A stretch of 43,967 bases of DNA from Planctomycetota bacterium (GCA_027021385.1 JALUUL010000044.1:1-43967), one strand, 5' to 3'; shown: positions 32,120 to 41,667, counted from the stretch's first letter. Made by a program: numbers and translations. Notes: a model not told the origin generated them from the letters alone.

Positions 32120-34201
32120 ATGGCTCGCTTCGCGCTCCCCATCCTGTTCCTGGCCTCGAGCGTCTTCCCACAGGGGATCGACCGTCCCGGGCGGGGGGAG
32201 GCGCCTGCCCTCGTCGCCTGGCAGCGGAGCCTGGGAGACGCCCTCGCCCTCGCGGGCGCATCGGGCCGGCCCCTCCTGGTCGTAGTCAACGTGGACGGCG
32301 AGGCCGCCAGCGAGATCTTCGCGCGGGAGAAGTACCGCGACCCCGCCTGGGCGCGTCTCACGGCTCCCTATGTCGCGGTCGTCGCCAGCCCGGTCCGCCA
32401 CAATGAACGCGACCACGACTCCCTCGGGCGGAGGATCCCCTGCCCCCGCTTCGGATCGGTGACCTGCGGGGAGCATATCGCCGTCGAACCCGAGGCCTTC
32501 CGCCGCTGGTTCGGCGGGAAGCGGTTCACGCCGCGGCACCTCGGCGTCTCCCCGGACGGTTCGAGAGTCCTTTTCGACCGCTACCTCGACCGGGATCTCG
32601 GCGCGGTCGACCGCGCCCTCCGCGCGCACGCCCCGAAGCCCCCCGGGCCCCTCCCTCCGCCCGGAAACGATAAAACCCGCCTCGCCTCCCGCGACGCGCG
32701 CGTCCGGGATCTCTGCGAGAGGAAGTTCCTGGAAGCCTCGGTGAGAGACAAGCGACGGCTCCTGCGCCCCCTGCTCGAGTCGGCACCTCTCGCCGCCAAC
32801 CAGACGGAACTCCTGCGTCTCGCCCTCTTCGACCCTTCCCCGGCCGTCCAGTTCGAGATCGCGAGGATCCTCGCCGCGCATCCAATACCCGCCCTCTTAC
32901 CCCTGATCCGGAAGGGTCTCGACCTCTTCCGCCTGGAGAAGGCCCGCGACCTCGCCTTCGACGCCCTTCGGAAGCTCGCGATCTCCTATCCCGCAGCGAA
33001 GCGGGAGATCCGGACCCGGGTCGCGCTGGCCCGGTCCACCCCCGGTTTCGACTCCAGGCCCTGGATCAGGGAGTTCCGGGCCCCGCGCCCCTCGGCCCCC
33101 CCTTCTCGCGCCACGGACCCCGAGGCGCTCGAACGCCGCCTCGACGAACTCGCGGAGGCGCTGCGGGAGCGGCCCAAGGACGCCGCGCTCTGGCGGGAGA
33201 ACGCCGCGGCGAACCTCCGCTTCGCGGAGGACCGGGTCCGGCAGGGCCTGGATCCACGCCTCCTGCTCGAGGACGCCCGGAACGCCGCGGAGCGGGCGCT
33301 CCGGCTCTCCCCGAAGGATCCCGAGACCCTCGCCCTGACCGCCCGCATCCTCCACCTTTCCGGGAGGATGGACGACGCAGGCCGGCGCGCCCTCGAGGCC
33401 CTCCCCGAACTCCGGGAAGGTTTCGCCCGGGAGGACCGGCGCGACCTCCTCCGGCTCGCCCTCGGGGCCCTCGTCCCCCGGACCCTCCCCCCGGCGGAAG
33501 AACCCGAACCCTCTCTCCTTTCGAGGACGGAGGGGATCTTCCTCCTCCTCGACATGCACCCCCTGGTGGAAAACGCGGACCTCCTGGCCCACGCCTCCTG
33601 GCTCCGCCGTCTCGGGGACCCGCGCCGCGCCGAGGCCGTCGCTCTGCGCGCCCTCGACCTCCGCCCGCAGGACCCCGCCGTGCACGAGGAACTCCGGCGG
33701 ATCGCCCTCGAGATCCGGGGCGCGCGGGGGCTCTCCGCCCTCGCGGATCGGCTCCGCCTCCGCGCCCGCGAGAGGGCGGCCCACAGCCAGGCCAAGGCCG
33801 CCCCCGCCGCGCAGGATTGGTTCGCCGGACTCGCCCTCTTCCTCGCGGCCGAGGAGTTCCGGCGGGACCGGGAACCCTGGGAGGCCTCCACGGCCTACTG
33901 GAAGAGCGATGCGCTGTTCCGGGCGAGCGGGGAGGCGGAACCCTCCTACCGGGACTCCGCGGACCATTACCGGAGCCTGGCCCACGCGGGCCTCGCCCGC
34001 CTCGCCCTGGAGAGGGGCGACCTCCCGACGGCCTTCGCCGAGATCCGCGACTCCCTCTCGATCCGGAAGGCGAGCGCGGGCGCGCGGGACGGCCTGGGCG
34101 ACAGTCCGAAGAGCCTCGGAATCAAGCTGCGTGCGGCCCTCGGACGAGCCCGGCTCCTCGACGAGGAACGGGAACTCGGCCGCCTTCTCGACTCCCTCTG
34201 A
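32120..34201 (+). CDS. Secreted protein with thioredoxin-like fold and TPR region
   Basis: A 693-residue exported protein (signal peptide MARFALPILFLASSVFPQ). Residues about 30-165 have thioredoxin-like strand and helix pattern (RPLLVVVNVDGEAASEIFAREKY...YVAVVAS...RHLGVSPDGSRVLFDRYL), but no CxxC active site, so classical disulfide exchange is unlikely. Residues 195-330 are HEAT-like helices; residues 330-690 are TPR-like helical repeats (RNAAERALRLSPKDPETLALTARIL; RRAEAVALRALDLRPQDPAVHEEL). A scaffold role is the safest guess. The start has no SD and a TAGGAT just upstream. The 189-nt gap before it contains no convincing gene. Confidence 0.78.
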   Translation: MARFALPILFLASSVFPQGIDRPGRGEAPALVAWQRSLGDALALAGASGRPLLVVVNVDGEAASEIFAREKYRDPAWARLTAPYVAVVASPVRHNERDHDSLGRRIPCPRFGSVTCGEHIAVEPEAFRRWFGGKRFTPRHLGVSPDGSRVLFDRYLDRDLGAVDRALRAHAPKPPGPLPPPGNDKTRLASRDARVRDLCERKFLEASVRDKRRLLRPLLESAPLAANQTELLRLALFDPSPAVQFEIARILAAHPIPALLPLIRKGLDLFRLEKARDLAFDALRKLAISYPAAKREIRTRVALARSTPGFDSRPWIREFRAPRPSAPPSRATDPEALERRLDELAEALRERPKDAALWRENAAANLRFAEDRVRQGLDPRLLLEDARNAAERALRLSPKDPETLALTARILHLSGRMDDAGRRALEALPELREGFAREDRRDLLRLALGALVPRTLPPAEEPEPSLLSRTEGIFLLLDMHPLVENADLLAHASWLRRLGDPRRAEAVALRALDLRPQDPAVHEELRRIALEIRGARGLSALADRLRLRARERAAHSQAKAAPAAQDWFAGLALFLAAEEFRRDREPWEASTAYWKSDALFRASGEAEPSYRDSADHYRSLAHAGLARLALERGDLPTAFAEIRDSLSIRKASAGARDGLGDSPKSLGIKLRAALGRARLLDEERELGRLLDSL

Positions 34202-34268
34202 GGGCCGAAAACCTGGGAGAATGGCGGAAAACACCGGGCCGGCTTGGCCCCGCCCCCCAGCCGGATGC

Positions 34269-34274
34269 TAGGCT
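34269..34274 (+). promoter_or_regulatory. -10 hexamer upstream of slyD
   Basis: TAGGCT (34269-34274) ends eight nucleotides before ATG 34283, with no SD in between, again the spacing of a leaderless or near-leaderless mRNA. Confidence 0.4.
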
Positions 34275-34282
34275 TGTGCCCC

Positions 34283-34744
34283 ATGAAGATCACCAAGGAC
34301 TCTGTCGCCCGTTTCCATTACAAGCTGACCAACGCCGACGGCGAGGTCCTTGACAGTTCAGAGGGGAAAGATCCGCTGGCCTACCTCCACGGCCACGGAA
34401 ACATCATCCCCGGACTCGAAGAGGCCCTCGACGGCCACGGAGGCGGAGACCAGTTCGCGGTCACGATCGCCCCCGAGGACGCGTACGGGATCTACGACCA
34501 GGAACTGGTCCAGACCCTCCCGCGTTCGGCCTTCCAGGGTGTCGACGAGATCGAGGTCGGTATGCAGTTCCAGGCCGAGGCGGAGGGTGGGGTCTCGCTC
34601 GTCACCGTCACCGGGGTCGCGGAGGAGAGCGTGACGATCGACGGCAACCATCCTCTCGCCGGCGTCGAGCTGCACTTCGACATCACGGTCGTGGACGTCC
34701 GCGACGCCACGCCCGAAGAACTGGAGCACGGGCACACGCATTGA
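34283..34744 (+). CDS. slyD: FKBP-type peptidyl-prolyl isomerase, SlyD-like
   Basis: A 153-residue cytoplasmic prolyl isomerase and chaperone. The FKBP domain is split by the insert-in-flap typical of SlyD: FHYKLTNADGEVLDSS, LAYLHGHGNIIPGLEEALDGHGGGD, then PEDAYGIYD and the flap region, finishing with NHPLAGVELHFDITVVDVRDATPEEL. The C-terminus EHGHTH is a short remnant of the metal-binding His/Cys tail of E. coli SlyD. ATG 34283 was preferred over an upstream in-frame ATG because family homology begins there. Confidence 0.93.
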   Translation: MKITKDSVARFHYKLTNADGEVLDSSEGKDPLAYLHGHGNIIPGLEEALDGHGGGDQFAVTIAPEDAYGIYDQELVQTLPRSAFQGVDEIEVGMQFQAEAEGGVSLVTVTGVAEESVTIDGNHPLAGVELHFDITVVDVRDATPEELEHGHTH

Positions 34745-34768
34745 CCCTTACCAGGGGAATCGTCCTCC

Positions 34769-35842
34769 TCACCGGACGATGGTCCAGAGCTCCTTCCCCC
34801 CTCCGTCCATGGGGGTCAGCAGCAGGGAGTCCTCCTCGCGGTAGTACGAGTACTCCTCCTCGCCGCCGTTCTCCCAGACGATGTAGAGGCGCCCCTTCGA
34901 GGCGGCCCATCGTCCGGGGAGGATTCCCGCCTCGCCGGTGTCCCTCCCCATGGCGCCCTTCTCGATCGTGGCCTGCATGCGGCTCCTCCAGAAGGCCTTC
35001 CCGTCGGGCCGAAGCGTCATGACCCGGGCGATCGTCGAGGAGTACTCCCCTGAACTGAAATTGCTGTCCCGGCTCCAGGTTCCGGCGAGGATCGGGTCGA
35101 GGCTAGGAGCCTTGAAGTGGATCGAGGACGCGACCGCCCGGCACATCGCCTCCCGCAGTGCGAAGCGCTGCGGCTCCATTACGGCGAGGACGCCGAGCGC
35201 GTAACCCTCGAGGAGGCAGACCCAGGCACGCGCCTCGAAGGTCTTGCCGGCGGGGTTCGCGCCCTTCCAGGCGTACAACGCGAAGGGCCGCGCCCCCAGG
35301 CGGAGCTTGCGAATCCCGCCCGTTCTCCGGAGGAACGGAAAGCTCGAAGCCATCATCGAGTCCAGCTCGGCCGAAATCCCCGGATCGGAGGGGTCGGTCC
35401 GACCCTCGGCCGGACTCCCCATGACCAGCAGGACCTCCTCGGCCCCCTGCGGTCCCCGGGCGATGTCGTCCGGGATCAGAGCGAGGACCCCGTCCTCGAC
35501 CTCCTGCATCCTCCAGGCCTCCGGGTACCGAAAGCGGAAACCGAGCGGATGCACGTAGGTCTTCCCCCCGACGGCCACCTTGCCGGCGGCCGTCGCCGCC
35601 GGGGGCGGAGCCACACGCTCCTGGACTCCGGCCTTTTCGCCCCCCACGCGCGGGTCCGGCCTTCCCCCCTTCCCTGACGGAAGGGGGCGCATCGGCTTCC
35701 CCCCCTTCCCTGCGGCGGGCCCGGAATCTCCACCCGGGGCCGCGCGTTCTCCGGCTCCGGGGCCCGGGTCGGGAGCTTCGGAACGGGAACAACCGAGGAA
35801 CAGGCCGAGGAGGCCCGCGAGAATAAGGTGGGTCGGACTCAT
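34769..35842 (-). CDS. Predicted lipoprotein with PsbP/DUF1795-like and lipocalin-like domains
   Basis: A 357-residue lipoprotein: LGLFLGCS gives a good lipobox at Cys18. Residues about 20-95 are a Gly/Pro/Lys-rich linker. Residues about 95-245 have the HPLGFRFRYPEAW...LALIPDD pattern seen in PsbP- or DUF1795-like domains, and the last 100 residues (GTWSRDSNFSSGEYSSTIARVMTLRPDG) look like a lipocalin-like domain. ATG 35842 follows AAGGGAG; an upstream in-frame start would overlap the neighbouring gene. It starts one base after the upstream TraB-like gene stop, so both are in one transcript. Function unknown. Confidence 0.75.
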   Translation of the reverse strand: MSPTHLILAGLLGLFLGCSRSEAPDPGPGAGERAAPGGDSGPAAGKGGKPMRPLPSGKGGRPDPRVGGEKAGVQERVAPPPAATAAGKVAVGGKTYVHPLGFRFRYPEAWRMQEVEDGVLALIPDDIARGPQGAEEVLLVMGSPAEGRTDPSDPGISAELDSMMASSFPFLRRTGGIRKLRLGARPFALYAWKGANPAGKTFEARAWVCLLEGYALGVLAVMEPQRFALREAMCRAVASSIHFKAPSLDPILAGTWSRDSNFSSGEYSSTIARVMTLRPDGKAFWRSRMQATIEKGAMGRDTGEAGILPGRWAASKGRLYIVWENGGEEEYSYYREEDSLLLTPMDGGGKELWTIVR

Positions 35843-35843
35843 T

Positions 35844-36824
35844 TCAGACTCCCTTTCGTTTCCGCCGCCGTTCGAGGATCCGCTTCCGACGGGCTTCCCG
35901 GACACGCTCAGCCTCCTCGATCCTCACCCTTTCCCCGGGTGGGATCCGGCACTCCCAGGCCGTGACCCAGTCCGAGGCCAGGAACCTGAATCCCCGCTTC
36001 TCGAGGCGCGTGGACATGTCGGGAAGGTGGGCGACCCCGTAGAAGATGCCGAGCTTCCGCCTGCCCTTCGCGAGTTCGGTGTCGAGCACCTCGAAGGCGG
36101 CTGCGTTCCGCGATCCGATCAGCGGCCAGTCGCGACCGTTCTTCCCGCCCTGGGCGTAGAGCATCTCGTCGAACCGCAGGAGCTGCTTTCCGAGCAGCAG
36201 CCGGAGCTGCCTCGCCCGGCTCCGCCCGAAGAGGGAGAACATCGCCTGGAACACAAGGACCTGGTCCTCCCGGGCGTGTTTCCTAGCCTTCACGCCGACC
36301 GCGAGGCTCCGGAAGAAGACCTTCAGGAAATCCCGGGGCCCCAGAGCGCTCATGCGCGAGGCCAATGCCTTCGGATCCAGGTCCGCGTGCACGAAGTTTT
36401 CGGCCCCGTAGTCGATGACATCCAGCTGGAAGCTCAGGTCCAGGACCTCCCCGAGGAAGGTCTGCAGCATCGAAAGGAGATTGCCGGAGCGGAGCTTCGG
36501 ATCGGGAATCCGGCCGGTCGCGGAGACGAGTTCGTACAGGAGGACCTCATACCCGCGGAAGCGGCGGTTCAGTTCCTCGTAGTAGGCCCTCTCCCCGATG
36601 TGCACGGCCCCGATCAGGTCCACGACCCGTCCCTTCGCATCCTCGAAGCGGGCGATCGCCGTCTCGAACCTCCCCTCGTCCTTACCGAGAGGAACCCAGC
36701 GGGCAAACGAGGCCTCCTCCGGGACGGACCCGCCCCCGCCCTTTCCCACGGAGTTCCCTTCCCGCCCGCAAGCGGGGACGAGAAGCAGGATGCTGGAACA
36801 CAGGAGGATCGAACTCGGGTTCAT
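35844..36824 (-). CDS. TraB/GumN-like lipoprotein
   Basis: A 326-residue lipoprotein (LLLVPACG, Cys19). The core matches TraB/PrgY-like proteins: VVDLIGAVHIGERAYYEELNRRFRGYEVLLYELV near the N-terminus and KLGIFYGVAHLPDMSTRL near the C-terminus; these hold the conserved His, Glu and Gly-His residues of the family. Some members degrade or bind peptides, others are uncharacterised. The C-terminus is Arg/Lys-rich. ATG 36824 has GAGGGAA upstream. The gene is co-directional and nearly overlapping with the next lipoprotein. Confidence 0.75.
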   Translation of the reverse strand: MNPSSILLCSSILLLVPACGREGNSVGKGGGGSVPEEASFARWVPLGKDEGRFETAIARFEDAKGRVVDLIGAVHIGERAYYEELNRRFRGYEVLLYELVSATGRIPDPKLRSGNLLSMLQTFLGEVLDLSFQLDVIDYGAENFVHADLDPKALASRMSALGPRDFLKVFFRSLAVGVKARKHAREDQVLVFQAMFSLFGRSRARQLRLLLGKQLLRFDEMLYAQGGKNGRDWPLIGSRNAAAFEVLDTELAKGRRKLGIFYGVAHLPDMSTRLEKRGFRFLASDWVTAWECRIPPGERVRIEEAERVREARRKRILERRRKRKGV

Positions 36825-37002
36825 CGCATTCCCTCGGTCACGGCGCGAGCCCCCCGCCCCGAATCCTCTCCCGGTCGCGCGCGCGGTCCTCCCGCGCCCC
36901 ACCGGCCGAGCCTCATCCCCGCTCCGCCCTCAGGATACCCGCCCTCTCCGGGGATTACACAATCCTGACAGTAGCGGTGCTTCCCTTCGGCCGGCGGAGA
37001 GT

Positions 37003-38890
37003 ATGAAAAGGGATGTCATGCGACCGATCCATTCGATTCTCTTCTTCTTCTTCTCCTTTCCGAGCGCCCTGTCCGCCCAGTGCGCCGATCCGACGCCGCC
37101 GCTCGGAGGCTTCCCGGTCTCGACGGTGACCGACCGGCTCGTGACCTATTCCGACGGATTCAAGACCCGAGCGGACTACCGCTATCCCTCCGCAAACCCG
37201 GGCTCCTGCGGCTGGCCCATGCTCGTGCTCGTTCACGGTTTCCCCGGCACGAAGTCGGGAGGAGGTCTCATCTCGAACGCCATTTCGTTCGCCAAGCTCG
37301 GGTTCTTCGTCGTGACCTACGACGTTCGCGGCCAGGGGAGTTCCATCGCCCTGAACCCCGGCAAGGGAACGGTCATACGGAGGTCGCGACGAGCGGCGGC
37401 ACAGCTTTCAAGACCAACCGGCCTCTCTACGCATATATGCCCTCGTTACGCAACGCTTCCTTCGATCCCTCGGCAGGACCGCTTGGGCAGGGTTCCTCAA
37501 CGCAGACAATCCTGAAGGAAACACGAAATGGATGTGGAACGACCCGGGGCGGGATTTCCTTCCCTTGCTCAAGAGTTCCTCGACGGCGATCTATTGCTCG
37601 ATGCTCTGGCTCGATGCGGGCTCTCCCGTGAACTCCGCCCTCAAGGCGCTCGGATCCCTCCCCAAGACGACCCCCTGGCGGATCCACATCTCGACCGGGG
37701 GACACGGAACCCCCTCGAACACCCGGGAGGAGGTCCGCAAGCGGGACTTGCAGACCGCGTGGCTCCTTCGCTTTCTGAAAGGCGCGAAGGATCCCGTCGA
37801 GTTCGGCCCTCGGGTGTTTTCGGGAGTATTGCCGTCGGACCCGGCCGCCTATCTCTCGCGATCCACGATCTGGCGGACCCGCGCGGACACCGCCTTCCCT
37901 CCGGCCTCAGCCAAGACCTCCGTCTGGTACCTCCGCCAGGGCGCCGGCCTTTCCACGACCTCTCCCGCCGGTTCCGAACCGGCGGATCGGATCACCCACA
38001 AGGTTCCGGCGGGCTACACGGCGAGGAGCTGGCTCCGGGACGGCTCGGGCAGCTGTCTCGGTCTCGTTTTTCTACGCATGCCGCTTTCGAACCAAACCTA
38101 CACGACCCCGCCCTTCTCCAAGGATGTCGAGATCGCCGGTTTCCCCACGCTGATTCTCGAGGTGGCGCCCTTGTCGAACCGCTTCTATCTGGCCGCCAGG
38201 CTCGAAGTCCTCACGACAAGCGGCTCGCAGGTCCTCTCGGTCGGAGGGGAAGGCGTCCGGCAGTCGGGCGCGCCGAAGAGGACGACGATGCGCATCGAGA
38301 TGTCGGGAATCGACGCCGTCATTCCCCGCGGAGCCCGACTCAAACTGTCCGTGCGCAATCATCACCTCGTCCAGCCGGGGTCCAGGCAGTCGATCAAATT
38401 CATGCCCTACCTGAGTTCCTACCAGGTGGACCTGGAACACAACTCCAGCCGGATGTCCCGGATCCTCCTGCCGTTCCGGCCCCAAGTCGGGATCGACCTG
38501 ACCTCCCCCACCACGGGGCTGTCCCTCTCGAACCCCGCCAGGGTGGGTTTTCAGCTGCGTTCCTCCTCGGTTCATTCGGGTCGTCCGTACCTGGTTCTCG
38601 CGGGGTTCTCAGGGCAGGGTCCCGCCCTTTCCCTTCCGGGCGGAGACATGCTCTACCTTCGACCCGACGCGGGGACCCAGCTCTTCCTCGGCATCCTCGG
38701 CACCTCTCTGGTCCCGAACTTCCTCGGCCTCCTGGATGCTTCGGGAGGGGCCGCCCCGGCCCTCGATCTCCGCGCCCTCGCTCCGCTCCCTCCCCGACTC
38801 CTGGGACGAAGCATGGATCTGAGCACGATCGAGTTCGCCGGCGCCCTGGTGCGGGCCTCCGCCCCGGTGCGCCTAAGCTTCGACAAGTAG
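37003..38890 (+). pseudogene. Frameshifted S15/CocE-type peptidase
   Basis: A broken secreted alpha/beta hydrolase of the X-Pro dipeptidyl-peptidase / CocE group. Frame 1 (37003 to about 37365) gives a signal peptide, the oxyanion region LVHGFPGTKSGG and YDVRGQG. The next homologous segment (GTAFKTNRPLYAYMPSL, about 37385-37465) is in another frame, and from about 37470 the protein continues in a third frame (LGRTAWAGFLNADNPEG) to the stop at 38890, with the catalytic His region TGGHGTPSN-like and a C-terminal galactose-binding-like domain. The segment between YDVRGQG and GTAFKT is too short, so most of the nucleophile region is missing; only a SYGG in a third frame (37373-37384) remains. At least one deletion and one indel are needed. 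An assembly error is possible. Confidence 0.75.
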
Positions 38891-38969
38891 GCCCCGGAGA
38901 GCCCCCGCGGGATCCACACAGGCTCGAACCGCCGCCGGACGGAGCTCCCGGCGGCGCGGAGTCCTAGTT

Positions 38970-40211
38970 TCAGAGCAGCCCGTACTTCTTGTACCAGAGC
39001 CGCACTTCCTCGAGCACCTTGTCGAGGATCGGCGAGCCGCCGCCGCCGAAACCGTGCCCTCGGCCGGGCCAGACGCGGATGCGGTTGGGAACCTTGTTCG
39101 CGGTCAAGACCTTGATGAACTCCTGGTCCCAACTGAGCGGCACCTTGGTGTCCTTGTCGCCGTGCTGCGCGATGTAAGGGATGCGGATCTTCGCCGCGGT
39201 CGCGCGGGAAGGCACGATGGGCGCGCTCGGATCGTAGATACCCGAGGCCGTATGCGAGGCCACCCGCAGCTCCCCGCGGGTCGCGGCGGCCGCGAAGGCG
39301 ATCGTCAGGAAGCCTCCCGCGCTCGTGCCGTGAGCGGCGACCTTGGTCATGTTGACGTAGCCGAGGCTCTTCAGGATCTCCCAGCACTTGCGCGCGCGGA
39401 GGACGTCGTTGGGATGGCCCCCACGCTGCGAGCGGCCGCCGGGCGCACCGAGCTGCCTCAGATCCGCGACGTGCGTCATGTTGGCGCCGATGCAGACGAG
39501 ACCCCACTTCACCATGCGCTGGGCGATGGCCGTCGTGTAGGCATCCACGTGCCCGTGGCCGCCGTGCGAGATGATCACGGCGGGAAAGCCGCCCTTCGGC
39601 GCGGTTCCGGTCGGTTTCCAGAGCTTGCCGAGCATGTCGTAGGCGACGTTATTGTCGACGCTCTTGTACCTCCAATAAGCGCCCGTCGCCTTCGTCGGGT
39701 TGCCGCTGATGCGGAGCCCCGTGAAGGGGACGACCGTACCGATCGTCAACGCGACAGCCGATGTCGTCGTGAGCGGGAAGCGGTGGTTCACTCTGGGATC
39801 GTTCAAGCCGAGCATCTGCCCGAAGAGCTTCGCCAGCGCGAGGCTCGGATCGTTCGGCACGACCCAGCGCATCTCGACCGTACCGTCCTTTCTCGAAATC
39901 GCCTCCTGCGTGAGCTGGATCCCGGTGTAGAGACGGCAACCCTTGAGCCCCAAAGGCGAGAGATCGAGCGGGAGCGGGACCCTTCCCCAACGCCGATCGG
40001 AGACACCGAGAAAGGCGAGGACCGGTTGCTTCGCCGCCCGGTTCTCGGCCCAGAGGGACAGGAGGCCGTAACCGGGGTGCGGCGTCCAGCCGCGAAGGTC
40101 GCGCGAGGTGCCGGGACAGGGAAGTCCGTAATACGCGGACCAGCCGCCTTGGGCCATTAGGGAGGAAGGAGAGCAGAGAACGACCAGTAGCACGATTCGT
40201 GAGAGAGACAT
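38970..40211 (-). CDS. Secreted dienelactone-hydrolase-like esterase
   Basis: A 413-residue exported hydrolase with signal peptide MSLSRIVLLVVLCSPSSLMA. Residues 205-410 form the alpha/beta hydrolase domain: VIISHGGHGH (oxyanion region), nucleophile Ser297 in HGTSAGG, Asp352 in QHGDKDTKVP and His386 in WPGRGHGFGG. The N-terminal 200 residues are a beta-rich domain of unknown role. I chose ATG 40211 because GAGG lies 7 nt upstream; an in-frame TTG start 18 nt earlier is possible. It converges with the broken S15 gene. Substrate unknown. Confidence 0.82.
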   Translation of the reverse strand: MSLSRIVLLVVLCSPSSLMAQGGWSAYYGLPCPGTSRDLRGWTPHPGYGLLSLWAENRAAKQPVLAFLGVSDRRWGRVPLPLDLSPLGLKGCRLYTGIQLTQEAISRKDGTVEMRWVVPNDPSLALAKLFGQMLGLNDPRVNHRFPLTTTSAVALTIGTVVPFTGLRISGNPTKATGAYWRYKSVDNNVAYDMLGKLWKPTGTAPKGGFPAVIISHGGHGHVDAYTTAIAQRMVKWGLVCIGANMTHVADLRQLGAPGGRSQRGGHPNDVLRARKCWEILKSLGYVNMTKVAAHGTSAGGFLTIAFAAAATRGELRVASHTASGIYDPSAPIVPSRATAAKIRIPYIAQHGDKDTKVPLSWDQEFIKVLTANKVPNRIRVWPGRGHGFGGGGSPILDKVLEEVRLWYKKYGLL

Positions 40212-40244
40212 CGTGAGCCTCTGATTCAAGGGAGTGGAGAAAGC

Positions 40245-40273
40245 ATTCTAGCAGCAAAACCCTTTCCACGAAC
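40245..40273 (-). promoter_or_regulatory. Promoter candidate for the esterase gene
   Basis: On the minus strand TAGAAT (plus 40245-40250) is a five-of-six -10. A weak -35-like TTCGTG lies 16 nt upstream (plus 40267-40272). It is 34 nt from the start codon. Hexamer match only. Confidence 0.35.
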
Positions 40274-40359
40274 GGAGGCGGGGCCCTCACCTCTTCCGCC
40301 CCCCCTGCCGGAAATCGGGGAAACCCTCATCACATTCCCCAGCTACGACCATGCGTCCT

Positions 40360-40929
40360 TCAGAAACATAGGGAGGGGAGGTTCTTCCGGATTTTCTTGG
40401 CCACGGCTTTGAGGTGGTTTCGCAAATCTCTTGGGGCCAGGGAGATACGCTTGCCGGCTTCCTTGATCGAGGATGAGGTGAGCAGTGCCGAAAGCACCGT
40501 TCGTTGGGTCTTCGTCAGAGCCACGTTTCGTCCGGCTAGCTTGGGGTTCGAAATCCCGGCACGGACCTGAGCAAAGAACTCGGCCAGGAGCGGTTCCGCT
40601 GTTGCGGCCGACTCAGGGAGCCGGAGTTCGACCTTCGAGAATCGCTCACCCGTGTCTGCGGACGGAATCCACTTCGCCCCCCCGGCAGCCTCGAGACTTC
40701 GCAGGCGTCTGCGCCGAAACCCGGCAAGCCGGAGGCTGTTCCTGAAGACCACCGAGAGCCAGGCCTCGAGATTGTCGGGGAGCCGGTCCTCCTGCCATCG
40801 GGACAGGAAACGATCTTCAACGGTGAACAAGGCTTCCAGTACTAAGAGCGTAAGCCTGGTGCGGGCGCGCATACGGGAATCCCACTCGAGATACCGCTTG
40901 ACCGGGTCCTTGGCGCTTGCTCGTGCCAT
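40360..40929 (-). CDS. ECF-like sigma factor, divergent
   Basis: A 189-residue protein with the layout of a small sigma-70 factor. Residues about 25-85 (LLVLEALFTVEDRFLSRW...NLEAWLSVVFRNSLRLAGFRRRR) resemble region 2, and 138-183 (LTKTQRTVLSALLTSSSIKEAGKRISLAPRDLRNHLKAVAKKIRKNL) give a region 4 helix-turn-helix. Sequence drift is larger than in the sigma factor at 6535. I chose ATG 40929; a longer TTG start adds eight residues. No recognisable anti-sigma factor lies nearby. It could regulate the low-GC genes to its right, which lie upstream on the same strand. Confidence 0.62.
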   Translation of the reverse strand: MARASAKDPVKRYLEWDSRMRARTRLTLLVLEALFTVEDRFLSRWQEDRLPDNLEAWLSVVFRNSLRLAGFRRRRLRSLEAAGGAKWIPSADTGERFSKVELRLPESAATAEPLLAEFFAQVRAGISNPKLAGRNVALTKTQRTVLSALLTSSSIKEAGKRISLAPRDLRNHLKAVAKKIRKNLPSLCF

Positions 40930-41226
40930 CCAGCAGGTTCCCAGGGCGAACAATCGAGTTCGGCGGGAAGTCCGGATTCCCGGCTCTTCGGACCTTCAGA
41001 ACGGGATGCAGAGTCAGGACTTCGTTCGGGTAGCTCCGAAGTTGGGTGTTTCTGGCTCCCCGCGAGAAGGGGTTTCTATCGCGCAGGAAGGTCTCCGGCA
41101 AGCCCCCCGCGTGAATCAGAACAGGCCGGATCGGATGGGACGCTTGCGGTAGGTCGTCAGAGCGATCCTAACCGACTTCCAAGCCACTTGTGGCTGAACT
41201 CCAAGGGTTCCCTTTACCGGATGGAA
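40930..41226. other. Gene-free stretch at a GC transition
   Basis: This 297-nt stretch between the divergent ECF-like gene and the MauE-like gene shows no ORF with coding character on either strand. Base composition falls visibly from here to the end of the window. A weak dyad near 41200 (GAAC/GTTC) is the only structure I see. Confidence 0.5.
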
Positions 41227-41613
41227 TCACACAAGATTCATCCCCTCGCCTCGTCTTGGCTTTGTCGGAAACGTGGAGATCAAGTATCCGCACAGTGAGG
41301 AGATCCCCAGGAAAGCAATGACCACTCCCTTGTAATCCTCGAGGAATCGGAGAGCACCGAAACAACCACACCCCCTTGCAGGTCGCAATACCTGATTTAC
41401 CGAGAGGACAAAAGAAAACAACAACGATGCAGCAAAGATCAGACGCAACCGCTGGGGTTTAGAAGAAAGGACCAAGGCTCCCCCAAGCCCTACTTCAATG
41501 ATCGAGACGGCAAGGGAAAGAATAGATCCAGACTGGATCGGTGATGGAAACAGGATTTTGATCCCTCCGAGAAATATCAAGAAACAACCAAGAAGGAATC
41601 TCAAGAACTTCAT
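41227..41613 (-). CDS. MauE/DoxX-like redox-associated membrane protein
   Basis: A 128-residue protein with four predicted transmembrane helices. The signature GCGCFGALRF (Cys82, Cys84) after helix 3 matches the MauE/DoxX-like family, whose members help disulfide formation in exported proteins such as methylamine dehydrogenase small subunit. It is the third gene of a minus-strand set whose first gene encodes a 14-cysteine exported protein. No SD is clear; ATG 41613 gives the full first helix. GC and codon usage are lower than in the rest of the window. Confidence 0.82.
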   Translation of the reverse strand: MKFLRFLLGCFLIFLGGIKILFPSPIQSGSILSLAVSIIEVGLGGALVLSSKPQRLRLIFAASLLFSFVLSVNQVLRPARGCGCFGALRFLEDYKGVVIAFLGISSLCGYLISTFPTKPRRGEGMNLV

Positions 41614-41667
41614 ATTTGCAGTCCAAACAACAGCTTCTCTAGAATAAGCATCTCCCCACTTCTCTAG

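Noticed and set aside
37080..37631. Independent small genes in the frames overlapping the S15 pseudogene
   Set aside because: Their in-frame pieces match parts of one S15/CocE protein, so they are fragments of a single broken gene.
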